From RGIG7450 sp045633565 (GTDB taxonomy: Bacteria; Bacillota; Clostridia; RUG12999): a stretch of DNA of 64,000 bases. Position 1 is the first letter of the stretch; every line of letters starts with the position of its first letter. This document shows positions 41,238 to 50,348 of this stretch, in pieces. A program made the translations under genes and the position numbers. Below the pieces are notes generated by a model. It was not told the DNA's origin and made no database searches. It saw only the letters and a program-made list of their open reading frames with translations. The stretch covers positions 62,001-126,000 of the forward strand of contig JAZQYO010000030.1 of assembly GCA_045633565.1 (NCBI GenBank), written 5' to 3'.

Positions 41238-41257
41238 GGCATTTAGTCCTTTCGAGT

Positions 41258-42424
41258 TTATTTAGGCGATTTTTTCAGGGTTTTTCTTTGCCTTGAAATA
41301 TTTAGAAGTATTCCCATTGATGCGATTGTGAAAAACAGGTTTGTACCGCCTGCACTGAAAAAAGGCAGCGGCATGCCCGTTACCGGAAGCATAGAGGTTA
41401 CAACACAAATATTTACAACAACCTGAACAAAAATCAGTGCCGCAAGTCCCATGCCGATAAGTGTTCCTAATTTATCGGGGGCTTCCATTGAGATTTTTAT
41501 ACATCTCATGATTAAAAGGAAAAACAGAAGAAGTACAAAAAATGCTCCGACAAAACCGAGCTCTTCGCAGATTACTGCAAAAATAAAGTCATTGTGAGGT
41601 TCGGGAATATAAAGTGCTTTTTGAACACTCTGCCCCAGACCTTTACCGAAAAGACCACCCGAGCCGATTGCATACAGCGACTGAATAACCTGCCAACCAT
41701 CGCCTGTCGGGTCGCTAAAGGGGTCTAAAAAGCTTGTGATTCGGCTGACGCTGTAATCACTGGAAAACAGGAGAATTGTAATGAGTATAACTCCTACAGG
41801 GATTACGGCGAGCAAATATTTAAGGTTTGCACCTGCAATTATTACTATAATGCCGCAAACCGCGGTAATAAGAAGTATAGCACTTTTATGAGGCTGAAGT
41901 ATAAGCGGGATTATGACAATTACAAGCATAACCGCGTATGTAACCCAGCTTGATTTGAAGTTTTTTAAAGCCTCTTTTGTCTGACTTGAGCACACCTTTG
42001 CAAAAAAGAGTATCCAGACAATTTTTGCAAGCTCGGAAGGCTGAAAAGACGCTCCGCCCAGATTAATCCATCTTTTTGCACCGTTTAGGTCCTCTCCCGA
42101 CAAAAGCGGAATAAAAAGCATAATCCACACTATGGCGATAGAGGGTAATAATATGCGGGGGGAGCAAAAAGTGTGATAGTCAATCTTTGATATTACAAGC
42201 ATACCGATAACGCCCAAAACTGCCATTAGCAGTTGTTTTTTTAAGAAATAGAGACTGTCACCCTGACGGTAGAGAGCGGTTACCGAACTGGCAGAGCCTA
42301 CCATTATAAGACCGAACAGAATGATTATCATAAGTATTATTAAAAATTCCATGTCCATTCTGCCACCAAAGGCAGGGGAGTCATTTAGTTGGGCAAAAAA
42401 GCCTTTTTTGCTTTTTTTAGGCAC
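41258..42424 (-). CDS. ftsW: SEDS peptidoglycan glycosyltransferase FtsW
   Basis: A 388-residue polytopic membrane protein that polymerises lipid II with its partner penicillin-binding protein at the septum. GTG 42424 is the best start: AGAGGTG lies 7 bases upstream and the next residues are PKKSKKG. Family motifs: GLIMVGSAS, PSELAKIVWILFFA, and a late loop IPEPHNDFIFAVICEELGFVG, then NICVVTSMLPVTGMPLPFFSAGG. The gene starts 12 bp after mraY; there is no murD between. Confidence 0.93.
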   Translation of the reverse strand: MPKKSKKGFFAQLNDSPAFGGRMDMEFLIILMIIILFGLIMVGSASSVTALYRQGDSLYFLKKQLLMAVLGVIGMLVISKIDYHTFCSPRILLPSIAIVWIMLFIPLLSGEDLNGAKRWINLGGASFQPSELAKIVWILFFAKVCSSQTKEALKNFKSSWVTYAVMLVIVIIPLILQPHKSAILLITAVCGIIVIIAGANLKYLLAVIPVGVILITILLFSSDYSVSRITSFLDPFSDPTGDGWQVIQSLYAIGSGGLFGKGLGQSVQKALYIPEPHNDFIFAVICEELGFVGAFFVLLLFFLLIMRCIKISMEAPDKLGTLIGMGLAALIFVQVVVNICVVTSMLPVTGMPLPFFSAGGTNLFFTIASMGILLNISRQRKTLKKSPK

Positions 42425-42435
42425 TGCGTTCACCT

Positions 42436-43383
42436 CTAAAGACCTGCGTATGCGATAATACAACAAAGTGCTGCAACACAGCAGAATACCAGGTCGATTT
42501 TTATTTCGGACCATCCGCACATTTCAAAATGGTGATGGATTGGACTCATTTTAAAAATTCTTTTGCCGGTAAGTTTAAATGACGCTACCTGCAAAATGAC
42601 CGATAAAGCTTCGATTACATAAACAAGGCCGGCGATAACAAGGTATAAAGACCAGCCGTTTACAACTGCGGCTGCAGCAATCACTCCGCCTAAAAACAGA
42701 GAACCTGTGTCACCCATAAAAACGAGAGCTTTAGGCTTGTTGTAAAGTAAAAATCCAGCAAGAGCACCTGCTACAGCTATAACAAAAAGCCCTGTCTGAT
42801 TATCACCTATAAGACTTGATGCTGCTGCAAAAAACAGACAGACAATAATGGTTACGGAGGTTGCAAGTCCGTCTATACCGTCGGTAAGATTAACTGCGTT
42901 TACGCTGCCGATTATAACAAAAACAGCAAACGGAATATACCATGCACCAAGGTCCAATGCTATTTTGGTAAATGGGATTTTAAGGGTTGTATCTATAATG
43001 TTGTTTCTGTAGAGTACCCATACAAAGAGAAGTGATGCAACAAACTGCAGCACAAGCTTTTGTATTTCTGTCAGACCGAGGTTGCGTTTTTTTACAACCT
43101 TTATGTAGTCGTCAAGAAAACCTACTATGCCAAAGGAAACGCTCAGGTAAAGGAGCATCATTCCTTTAAGTGAGGTATGAAGCATTATTACACAGCTTAA
43201 GGCTGTGGCGAAAATAAAAACAATGCCGCCCATTGTAGGTGTGCCCGATTTTTTGTTGTGCCATGAGGGACCTTCCTCGCGGATTTCCTGCCCAAATTTC
43301 AGTTTTATAAGTACTGGCAATACAAGTGGTGCTGCTATTGCAGACATCGCAAAAGCTATAGCTGCGGCAAATAAATAATTCAT
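42436..43383 (-). CDS. mraY: Phospho-N-acetylmuramoyl-pentapeptide-transferase
   Basis: A 315-residue membrane enzyme that makes lipid I from UDP-MurNAc-pentapeptide and undecaprenyl phosphate. Visible family motifs are KSGTPTMGGIVFI, the Asp pair in FLDDYIKVVKKRNLGLT, NLTDGIDGLATSV, NKPKALVFMGDTGSLFLGG and the HIS cluster PIHHHFEMCGWSE. About ten membrane helices. It lies 30 bp after murE, where murF usually stands. Confidence 0.95.
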   Translation of the reverse strand: MNYLFAAAIAFAMSAIAAPLVLPVLIKLKFGQEIREEGPSWHNKKSGTPTMGGIVFIFATALSCVIMLHTSLKGMMLLYLSVSFGIVGFLDDYIKVVKKRNLGLTEIQKLVLQFVASLLFVWVLYRNNIIDTTLKIPFTKIALDLGAWYIPFAVFVIIGSVNAVNLTDGIDGLATSVTIIVCLFFAAASSLIGDNQTGLFVIAVAGALAGFLLYNKPKALVFMGDTGSLFLGGVIAAAAVVNGWSLYLVIAGLVYVIEALSVILQVASFKLTGKRIFKMSPIHHHFEMCGWSEIKIDLVFCCVAALCCIIAYAGL

Positions 43384-43413
43384 ACCTACATCTCCTATGC
43401 TGTTATCATAAGT

Positions 43414-44862
43414 TTATTTTGAAAAATGGTCAAGAACAATTTGTTCTTCACTGAAGGGAATATATCCATCCTTTGTAATCTGATAGGTTTCGTGACCTTT
43501 ACCTGCAAGAAGGACAATGTCACCTTCGCTGGCCATATCAAGAGCATACAAAATAGCTTCTTTGCGGTCGGGTATAATTTTATAATCACATCCGGAACGG
43601 ATTACACCGGGTTTGATTTCTTCTATAATATCCTCTACTCTTTCGCTGGCAGGATTATCTTCTGTTATTATGCAGTAAGAAGAATATTTACCTGCAATTT
43701 CTCCCATTTCGGGACGTTTTGACCTGTCACGGTCTCCCGGAGCACCAAAAACTGTGATAACTTTGCCTTTTACAAATTCGTTTATGGTTGTAAGAATGTT
43801 ATAAAGTCCGTCGGGAGTATGGGCATAGTCTATCATTACGCTAAAAGGTGCTTTAACCGGCAAAAATTCTGCTCTGCCTTTTGCGCCTTTAGAAATAATA
43901 AGTCCTTTTGCAATATCCTCATCCGAAAATCCAAGGACAGAGCATACCGCTGCTGCCGCAAGGGAATTGTAAACATTAAATTTTCCCGGTATAAGGGATT
44001 TTACAGGGAAAGAATTGTTTTTGTGATTCAATGTATAAATAATTCCTTTGTCCGAAAGCTTTGTTTCGGAAGCATAAAAGTCTGAATTTTCATTTTGGAT
44101 GCTGTAAGTATAAACATTTTTGCAGCTTGTGTTTGCCGCAATTTCCATGCTGTATTCATCGTCAGCATTCATAATTGCAACATCACACATCTCAAAAAGC
44201 TTTGCCTTGGCAGCGGCGTAATTTTCCATACTGCCATGAAGGTCCAGGTGCTCGTGAGTTAAATTGGTAAATACCGCTGCTGCAAAATGTGTACAGCCCA
44301 CTCGGTGAAGCTCGAGTGAGTGAGAGGACACCTCAGTGATACAATACTGTGTGCCTGAATCTGCCATCTGACGCAGATATTTTTGGAACACACAGCTTTC
44401 CGGGGTTGTTCTTTCGGCAACAGTTACCCTGCCGTCTATAATAATCGAATTTGTTCCGATAAGTCCTGTTTTTCCTCCCGCCATCTCAATAATTGTCCTG
44501 ATAAGATGGGATGTGGTTGTTTTGCCGTTTGTACCTGTGATGCCAATAATCTTCATCTCTTTTGAGGGATGAGAGTACAGGGAAGCAGACATTTGAGCCA
44601 TCGCAAAGCGGGCGTCCTCAACCTTAACGGTTGTTATTTTAGGGTCGGGTATGTCTTCGGTTATTACAGCACAAACCGCACCGCGGCTTATGGCATCGCC
44701 AAGATATTTGTGTCCGTCTGTTTTAAAGCCTTTGATGCACACAAATATACTGCCCGGTGTAACTTCACGGGAGTTGCAGGTGATGGAGGATATTTCAACA
44801 TCATCGCTACCCGAAACTGATATGTAATTGGTTTCTTTTAAAATGTTTTTTAAGTTTGCCAT
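43414..44862 (-). CDS. murE: UDP-MurNAc-tripeptide ligase MurE (third-residue specificity uncertain)
   Basis: A 482-residue Mur ligase that adds the third stem-peptide residue. The ATP loop is GITGTNGKTTTSHLI at about 109-123, followed by TTPES and the central HEHLDLHGSMENYAAAKAKLF. The specificity motif reads EDNPASERVEDI: diaminopimelate ligases normally have DNPR, and lysine ligases such as that of Staphylococcus have DNPA. This suggests lysine, ornithine or another diamine rather than meso-diaminopimelate, but the motif alone is not proof. It begins 7 bp after the penicillin-binding protein gene. murF, murD and murC are not found nearby. Confidence 0.92.
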   Translation of the reverse strand: MANLKNILKETNYISVSGSDDVEISSITCNSREVTPGSIFVCIKGFKTDGHKYLGDAISRGAVCAVITEDIPDPKITTVKVEDARFAMAQMSASLYSHPSKEMKIIGITGTNGKTTTSHLIRTIIEMAGGKTGLIGTNSIIIDGRVTVAERTTPESCVFQKYLRQMADSGTQYCITEVSSHSLELHRVGCTHFAAAVFTNLTHEHLDLHGSMENYAAAKAKLFEMCDVAIMNADDEYSMEIAANTSCKNVYTYSIQNENSDFYASETKLSDKGIIYTLNHKNNSFPVKSLIPGKFNVYNSLAAAAVCSVLGFSDEDIAKGLIISKGAKGRAEFLPVKAPFSVMIDYAHTPDGLYNILTTINEFVKGKVITVFGAPGDRDRSKRPEMGEIAGKYSSYCIITEDNPASERVEDIIEEIKPGVIRSGCDYKIIPDRKEAILYALDMASEGDIVLLAGKGHETYQITKDGYIPFSEEQIVLDHFSK

Positions 44863-44869
44863 TTTCCCT

Positions 44870-47083
44870 CTAATTTCCGGTGGTAACGCTTATTGTACTT
44901 CCTTTCTCGGCAAGCTCGCCTGCCGGAGGATTCTGACTCGTAACCATCGTGCCTTCGTTCTTTATTATTTTTATTTTAAATCCTGAATTAACAGCAATTT
45001 CATTTGCCTGTTCAACATCAAGCGTGAAAAGGTCGGGGACCTTGATTTTTGCTTCTTCGCCTGCGAGATTTGTGTTAAGAGTTACAGAAGAACCGCTTTT
45101 AACAGCAGTGCCTGATGGGGGGTCCTGAGAAAGAACCTGTTCGCCACTACCCTGAATTACAAACTTAAGTCCGTAATTTGTCAGAATCTGTTTAGATTCG
45201 GTTACTGATTTTCCGATAACATCCGGAACAACGGATGAGAGTTCTTCCGATTCTGCCTGGGTATATTGAGGTTCTATGCCATAATACTGAAGCACTTCGC
45301 TGATGATTTTACCAGCCACAGGTGCGGTGATAACACCGCCGTAATAGTTTTCGCCCATTGGCTCATCAAGAAGCACAAGAACAACTATTTTAGGGTCGTC
45401 AACGGGAGCAACACCTACAAAAGAACCGATATATTTGCCGCTTCCGCGGGGCTGTTTTTCACTTGTTCCGCTTTTTCCGCCCACACGGTAACCTTTAACT
45501 GCTGCAGTACTGCCCGATTGGTTGACAACAGTTTCAAGAACTGTTTTCATTTTTTCACTTGTTGCTGCTGAAACGGTCTGACGGATTTTCTGAGGGGAGA
45601 AAGATTCTATAATCTGACCGTCGGCAGATTTAATCTCTTTTACAAGATAAGGTTTATATAATGTTCCGCCATTAACCAGTGAAGAAATTGCGGTAATCAT
45701 CTGCAGGGGAGTCACCTGGAAACTCTGACCGAAAGAAGAAATCATAAGGTCAAGGTCTGTAAAAGCATCTTCCTGATGGAAAGCGCCGATAGCTTCGCCG
45801 GGGTAATCAATTCCGGTGGTTTCTCTAAAACCGAACATTTTAAAGTTTTTAACGAAATTCTGTCTGCCTATTTTCAGACCTACATTCATCAAAACAGGGT
45901 TGCAGGAATTTACCATACCGGTCATAAATGTCTGCTGACCGTGACCTGCAGTTTTCCAGCAGCTTATGTTCCAGCCGCCCGCCTCAAGATAACCGTTACA
46001 GTTATAGACTTCATCAAGGGTTGTAACATTTTCTTCAAGCGACATGGCACAGGTTATGAGCTTGAATGTTGACCCCGGTTCATAAACGTCAACGGTAGGT
46101 TTGTTTCTTTTTATTTTAGATGTTGCTTCAACATAAGCGGCGTTGTAATCCGCACCGTCTAAAGCATCAAGTTTTGCAACCGTTTCGGGGTCTGTAATCT
46201 GAATGGGCTCGTTGAGGTTATAAGTGGGAACACTTGCCATAGCAAGAATTGCGCCGGTGTGTGGGTCCATTACAACCGCTGCACCGCCGCCTGCTGCTTT
46301 ATTTTCAATATAAGCTTCCTCAAGGCTGGATTCCACTATTCGCTGAATGGATTCGTCAAGAGTTAAAACAATGTCGCATCCTGCCTGAGCATTGTAGTAT
46401 TGTTCGTATTCAAATGTGGGACTGCCCACGGTGGAATCGGACTTTACAATAGCACCGGCATTGCCTTTAAGGTATTCGTCATATTCATATTCAAGCCCCT
46501 CAAGCCCCTGGTTATCTGCGCCGACGTTTCCGAGAACCTGTGCGGCGAGGTTGGAGTAGGGATAGTATCTTTTTGTATCGGAAATGAGAGACACTCCCAC
46601 CAGATTGTGGCTCTTAATCAGAGATTCGGGCAGGTCGTTGCCATCTGCGTCTTTGCCGCTGATATAACTGCGCAAAGTTTCTGATTCCTCGGCGCTGATA
46701 CGCTTTTTTATATATTCAAATCTTGATGATTTTTCAAGAGCAGAATAGATTTTGTCCTTATCAACGCCTAAAACTTCCGATAAAGTAGCCACCACCTGAG
46801 TCTGATTGCCCTCTTCTTTTATTCTTTTAGGGTCAACAACAACAGTATCAACGTTTGCACTTACCGCAAGCTCTTTGCCGTTGGCATCATAAATTGTGCC
46901 ACGACGGGGAGTGATTTCGTTTTCCTTTGTCTGCTGGTCAAGGGCGAGCTGACGAAGCTCACCGCCACGGACAAACTGAAGGTAAGCCGTTCTGCCTGCG
47001 AGAATGAGAAAACAAATGGCTAAAATGCCTACAGACAAAAGTATTCTTATGTTAATGCTGGTTTTTTTTCTTGTTTTTTTCAT
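44870..47083 (-). CDS. Class B penicillin-binding protein with PASTA domains (FtsI/SpoVD type)
   Basis: A 737-residue transpeptidase with one N-terminal membrane helix (about 11-31), a dimerisation domain (about 50-210) and a transpeptidase domain. Catalytic motifs: STFK (nucleophile Ser and Lys) in EPGSTFKLITCAM, SCN in GMVNSCNPVLM, and KSGT in GGKSGTSEKQPRGSG. Two PASTA domains occupy about 600-737 (VPDVIGKSVTESKQILTNYG and VPDLFTLDVEQANEIAVNSG). This arrangement fits SpoVD or PBP2b-like proteins, partners of FtsW. Gene order (ftsL before, murE after) is classical. Confidence 0.94.
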   Translation of the reverse strand: MKKTRKKTSINIRILLSVGILAICFLILAGRTAYLQFVRGGELRQLALDQQTKENEITPRRGTIYDANGKELAVSANVDTVVVDPKRIKEEGNQTQVVATLSEVLGVDKDKIYSALEKSSRFEYIKKRISAEESETLRSYISGKDADGNDLPESLIKSHNLVGVSLISDTKRYYPYSNLAAQVLGNVGADNQGLEGLEYEYDEYLKGNAGAIVKSDSTVGSPTFEYEQYYNAQAGCDIVLTLDESIQRIVESSLEEAYIENKAAGGGAAVVMDPHTGAILAMASVPTYNLNEPIQITDPETVAKLDALDGADYNAAYVEATSKIKRNKPTVDVYEPGSTFKLITCAMSLEENVTTLDEVYNCNGYLEAGGWNISCWKTAGHGQQTFMTGMVNSCNPVLMNVGLKIGRQNFVKNFKMFGFRETTGIDYPGEAIGAFHQEDAFTDLDLMISSFGQSFQVTPLQMITAISSLVNGGTLYKPYLVKEIKSADGQIIESFSPQKIRQTVSAATSEKMKTVLETVVNQSGSTAAVKGYRVGGKSGTSEKQPRGSGKYIGSFVGVAPVDDPKIVVLVLLDEPMGENYYGGVITAPVAGKIISEVLQYYGIEPQYTQAESEELSSVVPDVIGKSVTESKQILTNYGLKFVIQGSGEQVLSQDPPSGTAVKSGSSVTLNTNLAGEEAKIKVPDLFTLDVEQANEIAVNSGFKIKIIKNEGTMVTSQNPPAGELAEKGSTISVTTGN

Positions 47084-47196
47084 GAAAACAGTTCACCTCT
47101 GAAAGAGTGACTTTGATAAGAGAAGCTCTGACATGCTGACATGGCAGAGCTGATACACAAGGCAAAATAAGTCACCTGTAAATATATAATCGGAAA

Positions 47197-47652
47197 TCAG
47201 TGTAAATATGACAGTATATTGCTCATGAAGCTTTCGCCTGAGTCGGTATCGGAATTTTTATTTGTTTTTCCGGAAAGAACCTGTGCGTGATTGTCAACCG
47301 AAACGCGGATGTTTACAATCTGAGTCTGGTCGGGAGTGACCATGCCCAGTTCTTCAGAGGCTATTCTTTCAATCTCTTTTAAATCTATACTGCCCTGGAG
47401 CTGAACCTTGGCAGTGGTATTTTCCGAATAAAGGGTTTCGTAGGTATCCTTTGCCATAAGAATTTCCTTTTCGAGCTCGTTGATTGTTGCAAACCGCAGG
47501 ACAACAAGCATTAAAAGTGCTGAACATAAAACGAGAAAAGATACAAAGCTGAAAACGGATTTTGCCGAAAGCATAGCCGGTTTCGCCTGAGATTTTCTTG
47601 CCGGCATAGTGCGGGAGGTTGTATTTAGTGTTCTGGCTAAATTATCCTGCAT
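47197..47652 (-). CDS. ftsL: FtsL-like septum protein
   Basis: A 151-residue bitopic protein. A short basic cytoplasmic N-terminus, one membrane helix (about 33-53, FVSFLVLCSALLMLVVLRF), and a coiled-coil (INELEKEILMAKDTYETLYSENTTAKVQL) followed by IERIASEELGMVTPDQTQIVNI, the usual FtsL/FtsB-type ending. Sequence identity in this family is low, so the call rests on layout and position between rsmH and the PBP gene. A 113-bp spacer separates it from the PBP gene. Confidence 0.82.
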   Translation of the reverse strand: MQDNLARTLNTTSRTMPARKSQAKPAMLSAKSVFSFVSFLVLCSALLMLVVLRFATINELEKEILMAKDTYETLYSENTTAKVQLQGSIDLKEIERIASEELGMVTPDQTQIVNIRVSVDNHAQVLSGKTNKNSDTDSGESFMSNILSYLH

Positions 47653-47678
47653 TGTAGCATTACTCCTTAATCTTTATT

Positions 47679-48614
47679 TTATAGCTTTTGTATAGCGCGA
47701 AGCTTTGCGCTGTGGCTGCGTTTGTTTTCATTTAATTCTTCCTGCCCGGATGTAACGGGCTTGCGGAATAAAAGTTTGCCCTTGGGCACGTTTCCGCACA
47801 CGCAAACGGGAAGGTCTTTGCTGCATATACAGCCTGCGGTCAGATCTGCAAACAAATTTTTTGCAATTCTGTCTTCAAGTGAATGGAAAGTGATGACTGC
47901 GAGTATTCCGCCCGGTTTTAAAACGTCGAAAAAGTCCTGCAGAGCATCTTTTAAAAGCTCCAGTTCACGGTTGACTTCAATCCTAAGAGCCTGAAATGTT
48001 CGTTTGCTAGGATTTGAACCACTGTTTTTTGCTGCCGGAGGCATTGCTGCCTTTATTATTTCCGAAAGCTCTAACGTTGTTTCTATTGGCTTTTCTTCAC
48101 GTCTTTTTACAATCATGGAAGCGATTTTATTTGCGAAACGCTCCTCGCCATAATCTTTTATTATCCTTGAAAGCTCGTCCCTGCTGTACTCATTCACCAC
48201 GTTGTAAGCAGAAACGGGGTCTTCCGGATTCATACGCATATCAAGCGGCGCATCTTTCATATAACTGAAACCACGCTCGGGGTTATCTATCTGATATGAT
48301 GAAACGCCGAGGTCTAAAAGTGCACCATCGATGCTGTCTATATTTAGGTCGGAAAGGATATTTTTTATTTCCGAATAGTTGCTATGTACAAATGTTGTTA
48401 CATCACCAAAAGGGGAGAGTCTGTCCGATGCGGCCTTTAAAGCTTCGGGGTCACGGTCTATACCAATTAATCTGCCTTTACCCGAAAGCCTCTGACAAAT
48501 TCCGAAGGAATGACCTCCTCCACCGAGCGTTCCGTCAACATAAATGCCGCCGGGGGTTATATCAAGTGCAGACATGCATTCGTCAAACAATACCGATTTA
48601 TGTTTAAACTCCAT
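47679..48614 (-). CDS. rsmH: 16S rRNA (cytosine1402-N4)-methyltransferase
   Basis: A 311-residue SAM-dependent methyltransferase that modifies C1402 in the ribosomal P site. ATG 48614 has AGGTGAG upstream; GTG 48623 is too near the mraZ stop. The SAM-binding motif YVDGTLGGGGHSFGI (residues about 24-38), LDLGVSSYQIDNPERGFSY and ITFHSLEDRIAK are all diagnostic. Conserved second gene of the dcw cluster. Confidence 0.96.
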   Translation of the reverse strand: MEFKHKSVLFDECMSALDITPGGIYVDGTLGGGGHSFGICQRLSGKGRLIGIDRDPEALKAASDRLSPFGDVTTFVHSNYSEIKNILSDLNIDSIDGALLDLGVSSYQIDNPERGFSYMKDAPLDMRMNPEDPVSAYNVVNEYSRDELSRIIKDYGEERFANKIASMIVKRREEKPIETTLELSEIIKAAMPPAAKNSGSNPSKRTFQALRIEVNRELELLKDALQDFFDVLKPGGILAVITFHSLEDRIAKNLFADLTAGCICSKDLPVCVCGNVPKGKLLFRKPVTSGQEELNENKRSHSAKLRAIQKL

Positions 48615-48623
48615 AAATCTCAC

Positions 48624-49055
48624 CTATATCACAAAGTCAATGTTGCCGGCAACGTCAGCCACGTCAACAGTTGTTTTGCTTTCAAACTCAGCAAGATTTT
48701 CGCTGCTCCAGAGCTCTACTTTATTGCCCATGCCGAGGAGCTTGATGCTTGAATTGATTCCTGCATATTCTCTGAGTTGCTGGGAAATAAGACATCTGCC
48801 CTGTTTATCAATTTCAACCATCTCTGCTTCCGAGAGGAAATACCTCTGCAGAGCGCGGATTTCCGGTTTACTGTTGGGAAGAGCAAGCAGGCGAGCTTCA
48901 AAATCTGCCCATTCACTTAATGTGTAAATGTAAAGGCAACGGTTGTCCATGCCTTTTGTAACCATACAACGACCGTCAAGCAAATCTCTGTATTTTGCGG
49001 GCATGATAAATCTGCCTTTATCGTCCACACTGTGGGAATAATTGCTGTTGAACAT
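48624..49055 (-). CDS. mraZ: Transcriptional regulator MraZ
   Basis: A 143-residue protein with two SpoVT/AbrB-type repeats: the first starts YSHSVDDKGRFIMPAKYRDLL and the second VEIDKQGRCLISQQLREYAG. MraZ forms a ring and binds direct repeats upstream of its own operon to tune dcw expression. Ribosome binding site AAAGGAGGAG. Four TGG-centred repeats lie in its leader. Confidence 0.95.
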   Translation of the reverse strand: MFNSNYSHSVDDKGRFIMPAKYRDLLDGRCMVTKGMDNRCLYIYTLSEWADFEARLLALPNSKPEIRALQRYFLSEAEMVEIDKQGRCLISQQLREYAGINSSIKLLGMGNKVELWSSENLAEFESKTTVDVADVAGNIDFVI

Positions 49056-49081
49056 TTATGCTCCTCCTTTCCGAAAATCTA

Positions 49082-49121
49082 ACCACTTTGATGCCACTGT
49101 CCATCCATTTGGGCACCACTT
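49082..49121 (-). promoter_or_regulatory. MraZ-binding repeats, four at 11-bp spacing
   Basis: On the minus strand, GTGG, ATGG, GTGG and GTGG recur with their TGG at exact 11-bp intervals (plus-strand positions 49116-49118, 49105-49107, 49094-49096, 49083-49085), mostly preceded by AA or CA. They sit between the promoter and the mraZ ribosome binding site, as expected for an autoregulatory operator. Confidence 0.6.
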
Positions 49122-49128
49122 ACTATAT

Positions 49129-49156
49129 ATTATACATCATATTTATAAAAAATCAA
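49129..49156 (-). promoter_or_regulatory. Promoter of the dcw cluster
   Basis: TTGATT and TATAAT on the minus strand with a 16-bp spacer; transcription would start just before the MraZ repeats. Confidence 0.75.
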
Positions 49157-49272
49157 TAGTTTTTGTAAAAAAAATTTAAAATTTTTAACAGAAATTTATT
49201 CCTTTTGTTATGCAAATTTAACATAAAAACCGCAAAAATTACCAATATTAAAAAACAAGGGGTGAAAAGTAC

Positions 49273-49962
49273 ATGATTACCAGTTGTATCAGAACGATAA
49301 TTCTTTATATTATTCTCATAATCACAATAAGGATAATGGGGAAAAAACAGGTGGGGGAACTGGAGCCGGCAGAGCTTGTAGTGGTGTTTTTACTTTCGGA
49401 ACTTGCGTCCATTCCAATGCAGGATATGAACCTGCCGCTGATGAGCAGCATTGTACCTATAGCAACGCTGATTTCCCTTGAAATACTTATATCTGTAATT
49501 ACGCTTAAGTCAAGATTTTTAAGGAAACTGTTTCAGGGTAAACCGGCAATTTTAATCAATAAGGGTATCCTGGTGGAGCAGGAAATGAGACGTCAATGCT
49601 ACAATATTGATGAAATTATGGAACAGATACGCCATGAGGGATATGCAGACCTCAGAGATGTGGAATATGCAATACTTGAAAACAGCGGAAAAATCAGCGT
49701 AATTCCTTCGGCAAGGGGAAAGGCGCTTACCGCTTCGGATATGAACATTAAAGGAAGTCCGGGCGCAATGCCCTATATTGTAATTGCAGACGGAAAAATT
49801 GCAAAAAAAGGGCTTCAGCTCAGCGGAATGAGCGAGGAGCAGCTTATGAAAAGATTAGGGCAGAAGGGGATAAAAAACCCGTCAGAGGTTTTCTACGCTG
49901 TTTTAGACAGCGCAGGCGAGTTTTATTTTCAGAAAAAAGGTGTAAAGGGGGACAGAAGATGA
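49273..49962 (+). CDS. DUF421 family membrane protein (YetF-like)
   Basis: A 229-residue protein. The N-terminal ~75 residues form three membrane helices (including IRTIILYIILIITIRIMGKKQVGELEPAELV, typical of the family opening), and the remainder is the cytoplasmic DUF421 domain: GKPAILINKGILVEQEMRRQ, DLRDVEYAILENSGKISVIP. Function unknown; spore and stress membrane roles have been suggested for Bacillus relatives. AAGGGGTG ribosome binding site. It overlaps the next gene by 4 bp (ATGA). Confidence 0.88.
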   Translation: MITSCIRTIILYIILIITIRIMGKKQVGELEPAELVVVFLLSELASIPMQDMNLPLMSSIVPIATLISLEILISVITLKSRFLRKLFQGKPAILINKGILVEQEMRRQCYNIDEIMEQIRHEGYADLRDVEYAILENSGKISVIPSARGKALTASDMNIKGSPGAMPYIVIADGKIAKKGLQLSGMSEEQLMKRLGQKGIKNPSEVFYAVLDSAGEFYFQKKGVKGDRR

Positions 49963-50333
49963 AAAAAATTTGGATTTCACTTTTGCTTTTTTTACTGATA
50001 ATTGCCGGTGGGATTTTATATAACAACTATGTAAATGCAAAAACAGATAATATGCTTTCTCTTGCCGATGAGGCCTATGAGGCGTGTGAGGGGGATTTAA
50101 CCACATGCCACGAAAAGCTGGAAAAAATAGATGAGCAGCTTGAAAGTATGAGCGTTATTATGTGTGCATTTTTAGACAGAGATGTTATAAATGATGCAAA
50201 AGATGCCATTGTGAGTGCGAAAGGACTTGCCGGGATAGGCGGTGAGCAGTGCCGGTGGGGAATTTTAACCATGAAAGAAAAAATTGATCATATTAAAAAC
50301 AGTGCCCAAATAAAATGGAAATATATACTTTGA
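49959..50333 (+). CDS. DUF4363 family protein
   Basis: A 124-residue protein with one N-terminal membrane helix (ISLLLFLLIIAGGILYNNYV) and a helical extracytoplasmic domain. The pattern matches DUF4363, which is regularly encoded beside DUF421 genes in Clostridia. The start overlaps the DUF421 stop by 4 bp, so the two are made together and probably act together. No biochemical role is known. Confidence 0.75.
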   Translation: MKKIWISLLLFLLIIAGGILYNNYVNAKTDNMLSLADEAYEACEGDLTTCHEKLEKIDEQLESMSVIMCAFLDRDVINDAKDAIVSAKGLAGIGGEQCRWGILTMKEKIDHIKNSAQIKWKYIL

Positions 50334-50348
50334 GCCGAGGTGGTTAAT

